From Corynebacterium falsenii (GTDB taxonomy: Bacteria > Actinomycetota > Actinomycetes > Mycobacteriales > Mycobacteriaceae): a DNA stretch of 64,000 nucleotides. The notes under the pieces are model-generated. The model had not been told where the DNA came from and did no database searches. It saw only the letters and a list, made by a program, of their open reading frames with translations. Where the stretch lies: the NCBI RefSeq assembly GCF_020099275.1, contig NZ_CP083646.1, positions 2,480,001-2,544,000 on the forward strand, written 5' to 3'. How positions within the stretch are numbered: position 1 is the first letter of the stretch; the number at the start of each line of letters is the position of its first letter. The position numbers and the translations under genes are program-made. Of the stretch, positions 7,962 through 19,201 are shown piece after piece.

Positions 7962-9251
7962 ATGACTGAACTACTTTGGCCTGCCCCAGTGGTCGCTGAG
8001 CCCGTAGAGGCGTCGGTATCGATACCTGGCTCGAAGTCCATCACCAATCGGGCTTTGATTCTGGCAGCGTTGGCCGATGGGCCATCGACGATCCACGATG
8101 CGCTAATCAGCCGTGATACGGAGCTGATGATGCAGGCGCTGCGTGCTTTGGGCACGCAGGTCAGGGAGGACGGCACCCAGATCCATGTGGTCCCGGCCGA
8201 TGAGCTGCACGGCGGCCAGATCGATTGTGGCCTCGCCGGCACGGTGATGCGGTTCATGCCTCCTGTGGCGGCGCTGGCGAAGGGAACGGTGGAGTTCGAT
8301 GGCGATCCGCAGGCGCGGCGCCGCCCGATGGCCACCACGCTGGATTCCTTGCGTGCGCTGGGGGCGGATGTGGAGGTCTCCACGGAATCGAACCCGCAGG
8401 GGCTGCCGTTCCTCGTGCGCGGCACGGGTTCGATTAAGGGCGGGGCGGTAACGATCGACGCTTCCGCATCCTCGCAGTTCGTCAGCGGTTTGCTGTTGGC
8501 AGCGGCCCGCTTCGACGAGGGGGTGCATGTGGTGCACGAGGGCAACGCGTTGCCCAGCCAGCCACATGTGGAGATGACCGTGGCGATGCTGCGCGAGGCC
8601 GGGGTGCTGGTGGATACCTCCTTTAATTCGTGGACGATCCACCCCAGCAGCATCAAGGCTCGTGACTGGCGGGTGGAACCGGACTTGTCCAATGCCACGC
8701 CGTTCATGGCCGCCGCGGCTGTCACTGCGGGCACGGTGCGGGTGGAGAATTGGCCGCAGTCCACTACTCAGCCCGGTGACCAGTTCCGCCAGATTCTGCA
8801 GGATATGGGCGCGGACGTGGAGTTCGATGCACACACCAACGAGCTCATCGTGCGCGGAAACAAGTCGCTGCAGGGCGTGACGTGGGACATGCACGATATC
8901 GGCGAGCTGACCCCCACCGTCGCGGCAGTGGCCGCGCTAGCGAAGACACGCAGCCACCTATACGGCATTGCTCACCTGCGTGGGCACGAGACGGACCGGC
9001 TGCAGGCCCTCGCGGATAACATCAACGCTCTCGGCGGCAACGTCACCCAGACGGACGATGGGCTGATCATCGAGCCCGTTCCCCTAGAGGGCGGCCGCTG
9101 GGCATCGTACGCTGATCACCGCATGGCAACCGCAGGCGCCATCCTGGGCCTGCGCGTCCATGGCATCGAGGTCGAGGATATCGACACCACAGCTAAGACC
9201 CTGCCTGGATTCCGTCGCCGCTGGGCGCAGTTCCTGGGCCAGGAGCGGTAG
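7962..9251 (+). CDS. aroA: 3-phosphoshikimate 1-carboxyvinyltransferase (EPSP synthase)
   Basis: A 429-residue cytosolic enzyme of the shikimate pathway that joins PEP to shikimate-3-phosphate. The N-terminal substrate-binding segment is [18 protein letters not shown] (residues ~21-38), the PEP-site segment is [15 protein letters not shown], and the C-terminal conserved segment is [14 protein letters not shown]. Length is normal. It lies 5 bp upstream of rsgA, the same pair as Rv3227-Rv3228. Confidence 0.96.
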   Translation: MTELLWPAPVVAEPVEASVSIPGSKSITNRALILAALADGPSTIHDALISRDTELMMQALRALGTQVREDGTQIHVVPADELHGGQIDCGLAGTVMRFMPPVAALAKGTVEFDGDPQARRRPMATTLDSLRALGADVEVSTESNPQGLPFLVRGTGSIKGGAVTIDASASSQFVSGLLLAAARFDEGVHVVHEGNALPSQPHVEMTVAMLREAGVLVDTSFNSWTIHPSSIKARDWRVEPDLSNATPFMAAAAVTAGTVRVENWPQSTTQPGDQFRQILQDMGADVEFDAHTNELIVRGNKSLQGVTWDMHDIGELTPTVAAVAALAKTRSHLYGIAHLRGHETDRLQALADNINALGGNVTQTDDGLIIEPVPLEGGRWASYADHRMATAGAILGLRVHGIEVEDIDTTAKTLPGFRRRWAQFLGQER

Positions 9252-9256
9252 CGCCT

Positions 9257-10261
9257 ATGGCTCGAGGACGCGGCAACTGGGACGAATCAGACATTAAGGT
9301 GCGGCCGGGCAAGGGCTCGCGCCCGCGCACCAAGGAGCGCCCCAAGCACAAAGACGCCCGCTTCGGCATGGTTGTCTCAAAGGACCGGGGGCGCTGGGGT
9401 GTGGTGCTCGACGACGCGGATGGCGGCACCCAGGTGACGTGCATGCGCGCCCGCGAGATGGGCCGCACCCCCGTGGTCGTGGGCGACCGCGTGGGCGTCG
9501 TGGGCGATACCTCAGGGCGCAAGGACACGTTGGCGCGCATCGTCAAACTGGAAGAGCGCAGCAGCGTGCTGCGCCGTACGGCGGACGACACGGATGCCTA
9601 CGAGCGCGTCGTCGTCGCGAACGCCGACTATCTTCTGATCGTCACCGCCGTGGCCGATCCCCCGCCCCGGGCCGGGTTCGTGGAGCGTGCCCTCATCGCC
9701 GCGTTCGTCGGCGGGCTCACTCCGCTGGTCTGTCTCACGAAATCAGACCTCGCCGATCCGCAGTCCTTCGCCGCAGAATTCAGCGACCTCGACGTGAAGG
9801 TGCTCCTCACTGGTGTGGACAACCCCCTCGAGGATCTCAACGAGTACATTACCGATCACGTCAGCGCCCTCGTGGGACACTCCGGCGTCGGCAAGTCCAC
9901 GCTGGTCAACCGCTTGGTGCCCGACGCCGACCGTGCGACGGGGGAAGTGAGCGGCGTCGGAAAAGGTCGGCACACATCAACACAATCGGTGGCGCTACGG
10001 TTGCCCGAGGGCGGCTGGATCATCGACACCCCCGGTATCCGGAGCTTCGGGCTGGCACACGTGGAGCCGGACACGATCATCGACGTGTTCGAGGATCTCC
10101 GCGAGGTCGCCGAGGATTGCCCGCGCGGCTGCACGCACATGGGCCCGCCCGCAGATCCGGAGTGCAAGCTCGACACCCTCGAAGGTGCGTCCGCCCGCCG
10201 CGTCACGGCCGTGCGCAAGCTCCTGGAGGCGCTACGCAGCAACAATGAGTGGGAGATGTAA
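9257..10261 (+). CDS. rsgA: Ribosome small-subunit-dependent GTPase RsgA
   Basis: A 334-residue circularly permuted GTPase. An N-terminal OB-fold-like part is followed by G4-like LTKSDL, then the P-loop GHSGVGKSTLVNRL, a switch region, and G3 DTPG (IIDTPGIRSFG). The C-terminal zinc-knuckle region holds CPRGCTHMGPPADPEC. RsgA matures 30S subunits in the cytosol. It is co-directional with aroA and probably shares its transcript. Confidence 0.94.
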   Translation: MARGRGNWDESDIKVRPGKGSRPRTKERPKHKDARFGMVVSKDRGRWGVVLDDADGGTQVTCMRAREMGRTPVVVGDRVGVVGDTSGRKDTLARIVKLEERSSVLRRTADDTDAYERVVVANADYLLIVTAVADPPPRAGFVERALIAAFVGGLTPLVCLTKSDLADPQSFAAEFSDLDVKVLLTGVDNPLEDLNEYITDHVSALVGHSGVGKSTLVNRLVPDADRATGEVSGVGKGRHTSTQSVALRLPEGGWIIDTPGIRSFGLAHVEPDTIIDVFEDLREVAEDCPRGCTHMGPPADPECKLDTLEGASARRVTAVRKLLEALRSNNEWEM

Positions 10262-10363
10262 CACAACACCCATCTCGTTTTTTATCCAAAACAACCACAT
10301 GCCCCGCCTCTGTTCGCTACGTTCCTGGTACCTGACGTTTACTAATTGGGAATGGAGGCGACC

Positions 10364-11610
10364 GTGGCGACCACCACTGAGCACCCGGAAAGCATTAAGA
10401 AGTGGAAGGTCATTGGCCCAGGCCTCGTTGCCGCTGCCACCGGCGTGGGCGCCGGAGACCTCGTTGCCACCCTCATCGCCGGTCAACGCTACGGATACGC
10501 CCTGCTGTGGGCGGCCATCGTGGGCGCGATTATGAAGATCTGCTCGTAGAGGGCGTAGGCCGCTACAGCCTCTCCACCGGTCACACCATTTACACCGGCT
10601 GGCGCAAGCTCGGGCCATGGACGTCCTGGTACTTCGCCCCCTACATCGTCATCTGGGGCTTCGTCTATGGTGCCGCGGCTATGTCCGCCACAGCCATGCC
10701 GCTCGCAGCACTCTTTCCCGCCATCGATCTCAAGGTCTGGGCCATCCTCACTGGACTACTGGGATTCGTCCTCACTTGGGTGGGGCGCTACTCTTTCTTC
10801 GAAAAGCTCATCGCCGTCCTCGTGGGCATCATGTTCCTCACCGTCGTCGGCATCGCCACACTATCCCTGAGCCACTTCCCCGAGATCATCGGTGGACTCG
10901 TTCCACGGGTTCCCCACAGCGCCGGTGTCTACGTCCTGAGCTTGGCCGGCGGTGTGGGCGGCACAATCACCCTGGCCGCCTACGGCTACTGGTGCCGCGA
11001 AAAGGGCTGGCGCTCCCCCGCGTGGATGCGCGTCATGCGCCTCGACAACTCCGTGGCCTACATCGTCACCGGAATCTTCGTTGTCGCCATGCTCATCCTG
11101 GGAGCTGACCTCCTTTACAGCAGCAACATCGCGTTGGAAAAGGGGGATAAAGCCCTCCTCGGGCTTTCCAACGTGCTCGCCGACCGCTACGGGCAGACCA
11201 TCGGAAACATCTTCCTCATCGGATTCTGGGCCGCAGCATTCTCCAGCGTTCTCGGCGTATGGAACGGTGTATCCCTCATGTTTGCGGACTACATTGGCCA
11301 CCTCAAGAAACTGCCGGAAAACGACGAGTCCACCCGCGTGGGCGGGCGCTACTACAAGTGGTACCTCATCTGGTTGACCTTCCCGCCCATGATCCTGCTG
11401 TTCATGAACAAGCCCGTTGCCATCGTATTGCTGTACGGGGTGCTCGGGGCCCTCTTCATGCCCTTCCTCGGTTTCACGCTGCTCCTTCTCCTCAACACCA
11501 AAGCAACTCCCAAGGAATGGCGCAACGGATGGTTCGCAAACCTCATGATGGCTGTCATCTCGTTGGCGTACGTAGCCATCTGCGTCAACGAGATCATCAA
11601 GCTCTTCTAG
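10364..11610 (+). pseudogene. Nramp-family divalent metal transporter, broken by a 1-base frameshift
   Basis: The first 59 codons (start GTG 10364 behind GGAGG 10354-10358) encode KWKVIGPGLVAAATGVGAGD, the first Nramp helix. The reading then meets a TAG after MKICS. The adjacent frame continues with LVEGVGRYSLSTG and about ten further membrane helices to 11610. One base is missing between 10540 and 10541: adding it restores an MKI-x-LVEGVGRY join. Nramp proteins import Mn2+ or Fe2+ with protons. Everything downstream is intact and well conserved, so this is a very recent mutation, a sequencing error or, less likely, programmed frameshifting. It is not coupled to rsgA (102-bp gap). Confidence 0.85.
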
Positions 11611-11615
11611 ACCCC

Positions 11616-12122
11616 TCACATGAGGTCAACGAGGAACGGGAGCTCCTTCGCGTCGTACCAACTCATTAGGTTGTCTTCGCAATCCCCCAGCGCCATCTCC
11701 GCGTCTTCGTCACCCAAGTCAGCGGCGTCGATGACCTCCATTGCCGCTCGAGTGGCCTCTTCAGCTGCGGCGTCGTCCACATGAATAGCGGCGAGCTGCT
11801 TGACCGTGAACACGGGAGGATCCAGGCGCACCACGGACTCCCCATCTTCCGGGGCGTAGTTAATCGCGGAATCATCCAGGTCCACACTGATGACCACTCG
11901 GCGGTGCGGGAAGCTCTGCTCGTCCCCGATGGTGAGCAGGCGCAGCGATGCTCGCGCGGCATCCAGAAACGCCGTGTATGCCAGCTCCTCTTCGTCCCCG
12001 CCGGTGTAAAACTCACGCACCGCCGGGGTGAGGGCGAAGCCCACGCCCGAGCGAGCCGGGTGCTGCCCCTCCTCAGCGAGGGTCTTGAGCATGTCGAACG
12101 TTGCCGGGATGTAGACGCGCAT
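11616..12122 (-). CDS. DUF6912 family conserved actinobacterial protein
   Basis: A 168-residue acidic cytosolic protein beginning MRVYIPATFDMLKTL, with internal FALTPAVREFYTGGDEEELAY and a C-terminal acidic stretch (DLGDEDAEMALGDCEDNLMSWYD). The opening and the LTPAVREFY segment are typical of an actinobacterial family of unknown function found near aroA/rsgA. It lies 3 bp after the HAD-like gene, forming a two-gene unit convergent with the Nramp gene. Confidence 0.7.
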   Translation of the reverse strand: MRVYIPATFDMLKTLAEEGQHPARSGVGFALTPAVREFYTGGDEEELAYTAFLDAARASLRLLTIGDEQSFPHRRVVISVDLDDSAINYAPEDGESVVRLDPPVFTVKQLAAIHVDDAAAEEATRAAMEVIDAADLGDEDAEMALGDCEDNLMSWYDAKELPFLVDLM

Positions 12123-12125
12123 GGG

Positions 12126-12536
12126 TTAGAACTCCCCCTCGAGGCCGAACAGGCCCGTGATCTCCACGACCGCGCGATCGAACTGCTGGTAGTACACGCC
12201 GATGAGACCGGCATCCACGGCACCGCGCACGTTAACGATGGAATCGTCGACGAGCACCAGGTCGTTCTGCGGTAGATCCAGCTTCTCCGCGGTAATGGCA
12301 AAGACTTCCTCACTGGGCTTTTCCGCCCCCACCTCGCCGGAGAGCACCACGGTGTCCACGTAGCCGTTTTCCTGCCACTGCCGGATCGGCGCGGCACCCT
12401 CCCCCCCGGGGTCGTTGGACAAGATGGCGGTGGAAATACCCTCCGCCCGCGCAGCGGTCAACAGCTTCCGCCAGCGGCGACGGTCTTCCTCCGCGCCATC
12501 CAAAACACCGCAATAATCTACAACTAGTCCACGCAT
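12126..12536 (-). CDS. HAD-like protein with altered first catalytic motif
   Basis: A 136-residue HAD-superfamily core. Motif II (AILSND), motif III lysine (AEKPSEEVF) and motif IV (LVLVDDSIVNVRGA) are present. Motif I reads VVDYCGVLDG, so the second Asp of the usual DxDGT/V is Cys, which would remove the general acid/base of HAD phosphatases. No cap domain fits in this length. It precedes the DUF6912 gene in one unit. It may be a catalytically altered or regulatory HAD protein. The substrate is unknown. Confidence 0.75.
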   Translation of the reverse strand: MRGLVVDYCGVLDGAEEDRRRWRKLLTAARAEGISTAILSNDPGGEGAAPIRQWQENGYVDTVVLSGEVGAEKPSEEVFAITAEKLDLPQNDLVLVDDSIVNVRGAVDAGLIGVYYQQFDRAVVEITGLFGLEGEF

Positions 12537-12607
12537 GCTTACATTCTGGCATAATTATCCACGCAAGGGGATAAGCACCATCAAGGGGAAATGGGGACGG
12601 CTCAGCC

Positions 12608-13113
12608 GTGATAACACAAGACACTCATGCACCGACGCACACCACTGGATTCGTATACCTGCGAACGCCTGCCGCGCCGCGGGAAGAAACAGACGCAGCC
12701 GCCACCGTGCGGCTCCCGGCGCGGATCGCCACCAACCCGCCGCCGCAGGCCCCGCCCCAGCTGCGCGCTCTGGTACAGATCTGGGTGGAGGCACTCGATG
12801 GGCGCAGACCCGTGGAAAGCCTGCGCCGCGGCCCGTTCACCGCAGAAGTCATCGACCACTTGCGGTCGCGAGTGTCGGAATGGCAAATGCGGGGAACCGT
12901 AGCGGCGTCGATACTCAAAAGCGTGCACCTACAGCCCTGCGAAGTCGGCAAGATCCGCTTCACCGCCACGATCGAAGCGGGCGAGCGCGTGCGAGCCATC
13001 AGCGGGAGCCTGCAGAAGCTGCGGGTGCGGCCCACCCGCGCGCTGCACGAGCTGCACATAGGAAAACCCGCCAAGCGGGAATACCGCTGGCGGGTCGATA
13101 GCATGCTGCTTAT

Positions 13114-13117
<4 letters not shown>
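12608..13117 (+). CDS. Rv3235 family protein
   Basis: A 169-residue protein from GTG 12608. The N-terminal ~55 residues are low-complexity (Thr, Pro, Ala). The C-terminal two thirds contain [19 protein letters not shown], a basic helix ([20 protein letters not shown]) and WRVDSMLLI at the end, matching the Rv3235 family that accompanies secA1 in actinobacteria. Its stop overlaps the convergent secA1 stop by 4 bp. Function unknown; no signal peptide. Confidence 0.75.
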
Positions 13118-15717
<2,600 letters not shown>

Positions 15718-15841
15718 GTTGCTGCCTGTCCTTTTTCTTGGGATCTGTCGTGTATCTCGGCGCGCTCGGGTAGACGAGCGTCACCTATCGCTTCGACTAT
15801 CCTACCCGCAACCGGTGAGAGGGAACCACTAGCGCATAGAG

Positions 15842-15878
15842 AAAACCGGCGACCTCCACTGCGTGGAACTCGCCGGCT
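15842..15878 (-). terminator. Hairpin terminator after hpf
   Basis: On the minus strand, AGCCGGCGAG and the inner TTCCAC pair with GTGGAG and TCGCCGGTTTTC, giving a long interrupted stem that ends in TTTTCTC. It lies 20 bp past the hpf stop and before secA1. Confidence 0.8.
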
Positions 15879-15897
15879 GGGCTTGCGCTAGCCCTTC

Positions 15898-16581
15898 TTA
15901 ACCTTCGATGTCATGCACTTCCTTGAGTGCAATGAGGCCGTAGTCGTAGGCGTGGCGGCGGTAGACCACGGATGGCAGGTCGGTTTCTTCGTTAATGAAC
16001 AGGAAGAAATCGTGGCCCACCAGCTCCATCTCGCTCAGAGCCTCATCCACGCTCATCGGGGTGGCCTTGTGCACCTTGCGGCGCACGACCTGGCCGGGCT
16101 TGAACTGATCCTCGTAGGGATCCACGTCGAAGGGGCCGGGCTGCTTCTGATCCTCGTGGGCTTCCTCCACGAGCACGGCGGAGGCCTCGCCCATGGACAG
16201 CGGTGCGCGGTGGCCGGAGCGGGCGATCTTGCGGCGAGCCTTCACCTTGCGCAGGGAACGCTCCATGCGGCCGAGGGCAACTTCCAGCGCAGCGTAGAAG
16301 GAATCTTCCTTCGCTTCTGCGCGGGCAATGTGACCCTTACCGGTAGCGGTGATCTGAATGCGATCGGACTCATCCGAGCGGCGAGGGTTGGGCTCGTGCT
16401 TGAGCTCCACGTGGAAGTAGTTCAGGGTCGGATCCAGGCGCTCAATCTTCGCGAGCTTCGCGTTGACGCGCTCAGCGAAGTGGTCTGGTACCTCAACGTT
16501 GCGTCCGGTGATTTCCACCTGAGCTTCGGGGGCGGCAACTTCCTCTTGCGCGCCGGCGGACGTGTTGTTGACGGTCGACAT
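15898..16581 (-). CDS. hpf: Long-form ribosome hibernation promoting factor
   Basis: A 227-residue protein. After a ~20-residue N-terminal extension comes the ribosome-binding HPF domain (EITGRNVEVPDHFAERV..., residues ~25-120), a linker, and the C-terminal dimerisation domain (RRKVHKATPMSVDEALSEME...RHAYDYGLIALKEVHDIEG). Long HPF dimerises 70S ribosomes into inactive 100S particles. ATG 16581 is preferred because GGGAGG (16588-16593) sits 6 nt upstream; TTG 16587 abuts the site. Equivalent to Rv3241c between comF and secA1. Confidence 0.94.
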   Translation of the reverse strand: MSTVNNTSAGAQEEVAAPEAQVEITGRNVEVPDHFAERVNAKLAKIERLDPTLNYFHVELKHEPNPRRSDESDRIQITATGKGHIARAEAKEDSFYAALEVALGRMERSLRKVKARRKIARSGHRAPLSMGEASAVLVEEAHEDQKQPGPFDVDPYEDQFKPGQVVRRKVHKATPMSVDEALSEMELVGHDFFLFINEETDLPSVVYRRHAYDYGLIALKEVHDIEG

Positions 16582-16779
16582 TCTCAACCTCCCGGGTGTT
16601 GTTCACCGGTGCGGGATGAGCCGGATTACTCACCTTGTCCCGGTGATCGTTCCACCTCGAGTTTACCTTCAACTTTTTCGCCGGGGGCGAGCCTGCCCAT
16701 ATCCAACGCGATCGTTCAGCAATCTCCCAGGAATGCTCCACCAAACCCGAGGTCATCTCCACCCCCTTTTGCCCCACCC

Positions 16780-17460
16780 CTACGCCCCGGCGATGGCGAG
16801 GGCCACCGAGACGCGCACCCCGTGGGCCGCCAGAGCGAGCGCCGACTGGGTGATGGTCGCCCCAGTCGTGCACACATCATCCACCACAACCACGTGCTGC
16901 TCCCCCGCCCGCCGCACGGATTCCACGGACTTCGAGTTCACCCTGACCGCCGCAGCTACGTTCTCCCGCCGCTGGCCGCGCCCCAGCCCCACGGAGTCAC
17001 GGCTCCCCTCGGCCAAGTGCAGGCACGGCGCCACCTGCACCAAGGGGAATTTTCGGCTCACCTCGCGGGCCATCGCCGTGACGATATCCCCGCCGCGCGC
17101 CCGCGCCGCGCTGGCTCGGGTGGGTGCTGGCACAAGGATGACGGGAGCCAGCCGCGGGTGCGCGATCAATCCCCGCCCCGCCACCGACTCCAACCCGGCG
17201 GCAAGCATCCTGCCTCCCACGACCGCAGCCGCCCCGCGCAACCGTTCTTTGGCCGCAATGATCAGCGACCTCCGCGCTCCTCCGTAGGCTCCTGCCGTGT
17301 ACACGGGCACCAACGAGGTTGGCGGGTTCCACCTCTGCCACGGCTCCGCCAGATCCAGCGCGCAGTCGTCGCAGACCTCCCGCCTCGCCAGCGCGGGGGG
17401 CAGCCCCTGCCCGCAGCACATGCAGTCGGTGCGCCACACCAGATCAACGAGCCCCCACAT
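16780..17460 (-). CDS. ComF family phosphoribosyltransferase-like protein
   Basis: A 226-residue protein with an N-terminal CMCCGQGLPP...CDDCALDL four-cysteine knuckle (residues ~10-35) and a C-terminal PRTase fold. The PRPP loop is VVVVDDVCTTGATI. ComF proteins are linked to DNA uptake in other bacteria; in actinobacteria the role is unproven. It begins 7 bp after the lpqB stop, so it is probably the last gene of the mtrAB-lpqB run. The 198-bp gap to hpf carries the hpf promoter. Confidence 0.88.
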   Translation of the reverse strand: MWGLVDLVWRTDCMCCGQGLPPALARREVCDDCALDLAEPWQRWNPPTSLVPVYTAGAYGGARRSLIIAAKERLRGAAAVVGGRMLAAGLESVAGRGLIAHPRLAPVILVPAPTRASAARARGGDIVTAMAREVSRKFPLVQVAPCLHLAEGSRDSVGLGRGQRRENVAAAVRVNSKSVESVRRAGEQHVVVVDDVCTTGATITQSALALAAHGVRVSVALAIAGA

Positions 17461-17467
17461 GGTCTGA

Positions 17468-19201
17468 TCAGTAACCGAGCACCGGCATCGCGCGTTGTCC
17501 CTGCATCGACGGCACTTCGCGCCAGAAGCGCGCCGATTGGCTGTCGTAGTTGAACTGCATCAACGCCCTGGCATCGGTGGCGTAAATGACTCGGCCATTG
17601 CTGGCCACCGCCACCACGGGGGCGCTGAGGTTGCGCCCGGAGAGCTGGTTGGAGACCGATCCGTCGAGTGCCACCGACCAGATGGGCGCATCGTTGGCGC
17701 GCGTGCCGACGAGGATGGTGCCATCCGCAGTCCAGTCCGCACTCACGGCGGTATCGCCCAGCTGGTGACCGACCTGCTCGGGCTTGCCCAGCGACACGTC
17801 GCCCTTGGAGTTTCGGCTGATGACCGAGACGTAGATCTTGCCCTGGATGAGCATGACGGCGCGCGCCCCGTCGTGGGAGACGCGGAACACGCTGATGCGT
17901 TGATCATCCGCCTGCAGGTTGTCGACTGCACTGGTATCGACCGCCTGCGCGGTCACTTCCCCAGTGTTGGGCGTGCGGTTGAGCCTGATCACACGTTTGC
18001 CGTCGGCGACGGTGTACAGCGCGGTGGCGTCGCTGCTCCAGCTCGGCCGCGTGAGCGCGTCGGCTTCCACGACCCGTTGCGGTTGGTCGTTGGCCCCGCC
18101 GACTTCCAGCGTCCGCTTCTCCTCGCCACGGCCCACCACGGCCGCAAAGATGTTTTCCTGCGGGCTCACGGCGACGGACTCCAGGTACTGGTTGTTGATC
18201 CACCCGCTCATCCGCCGCGACTGCCCGTTGTCCTCTTCATAGAGCACGCCGCTGGCGAGCATGCGCAGCGGCACATCGGCCTCGGCGGTGGGGTTGAACT
18301 GGCTGACGTCCTGGACGCGCCACTTCCCCGCGTCCTGGTCGCTCAGGGGTGCGCCGTCGGCAAACAGCCCGTAGGGGCCGCGGATATCCGCGCCCACGAG
18401 TGTCCAGATGACCTGGGCGGCAAGCTCCTGGCGCTGCTGCGCGTTGAGGTCTTTGAGCCCGGAGAATTCCACATTGTAGCCACCCGATTCGCCCTGCTCG
18501 ACCTGCGCGGTCGCGTCCTTCGGCAGGGTGCGCGTGATCGCCCCAGCCAGGCGTGGGTTGGGGCCTGCGACGAGCAGCGACACCAGCGAAGCCGCCATGG
18601 ATTGTTGCCGGTTGTACACCCACCGGCGATCCGGCACCAGCTCCTTCGTCTGGCTGCCGAGGAAGTAGATATCACGCGGCTGGTAGGCCCCCATGAAGTC
18701 TTGCCGGTCGAGCACCACCGCGTCGGGGAGGTTGGAGATGCGCCATTCGCCGTTGACCCTTGTGAGCTCGTACGTCGTCTCGAAGGCCGTGTATTCGGGG
18801 TTGAACACGCCGCCGATGCCGAGCGTTCCGATGATGTTTCCGCGCACTCGGTAGGTGATTTTGTCGCGGCTCGCTTCGCCTTCGCTGGCGATGTCCATGC
18901 GGTCGAGGATCATCGCCGACCCCGTCCCCTGCCACCGTTGCGCGGTCTTATCGGTGAGGAATTTCTTCGCGGCCTGGTGGTCGGACGAGGGATGCGCGCT
19001 CGCGGCGAAGAAGTCTCGCAGCATGAGGTCGGACGGCTGGTTTTGCACCGGCTCCGGCACGTTGTCCTGGGTCGGCGTGGGCGCGTAGGTGCTGATGGCC
19101 TCTGGGTTGGAGCTGTCGGGCAGGGTTGTGCACGCCGCGAACAGGCTCGTTGCCGTCAGCACTGCGGAGATCGTCATGGCCCGGGTTGATGTGATTCTCA
19201 T
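17468..19201 (-). CDS. lpqB: Lipoprotein LpqB (MtrAB accessory protein)
   Basis: A 577-residue lipoprotein. The signal peptide ends in the lipobox LFAAC (Cys ~24). A GerMN domain lies around residues 180-310 (QSMAASLVSLLVAGP...GGYNVEFSGL) and a C-terminal propeller-like region around 330-577. LpqB interacts with MtrB outside the membrane and influences MtrA phosphorylation in mycobacteria. Its ATG overlaps the mtrB stop by 4 bp (ATGA), so translation is likely coupled. Confidence 0.94.
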   Translation of the reverse strand: MRITSTRAMTISAVLTATSLFAACTTLPDSSNPEAISTYAPTPTQDNVPEPVQNQPSDLMLRDFFAASAHPSSDHQAAKKFLTDKTAQRWQGTGSAMILDRMDIASEGEASRDKITYRVRGNIIGTLGIGGVFNPEYTAFETTYELTRVNGEWRISNLPDAVVLDRQDFMGAYQPRDIYFLGSQTKELVPDRRWVYNRQQSMAASLVSLLVAGPNPRLAGAITRTLPKDATAQVEQGESGGYNVEFSGLKDLNAQQRQELAAQVIWTLVGADIRGPYGLFADGAPLSDQDAGKWRVQDVSQFNPTAEADVPLRMLASGVLYEEDNGQSRRMSGWINNQYLESVAVSPQENIFAAVVGRGEEKRTLEVGGANDQPQRVVEADALTRPSWSSDATALYTVADGKRVIRLNRTPNTGEVTAQAVDTSAVDNLQADDQRISVFRVSHDGARAVMLIQGKIYVSVISRNSKGDVSLGKPEQVGHQLGDTAVSADWTADGTILVGTRANDAPIWSVALDGSVSNQLSGRNLSAPVVAVASNGRVIYATDARALMQFNYDSQSARFWREVPSMQGQRAMPVLGY

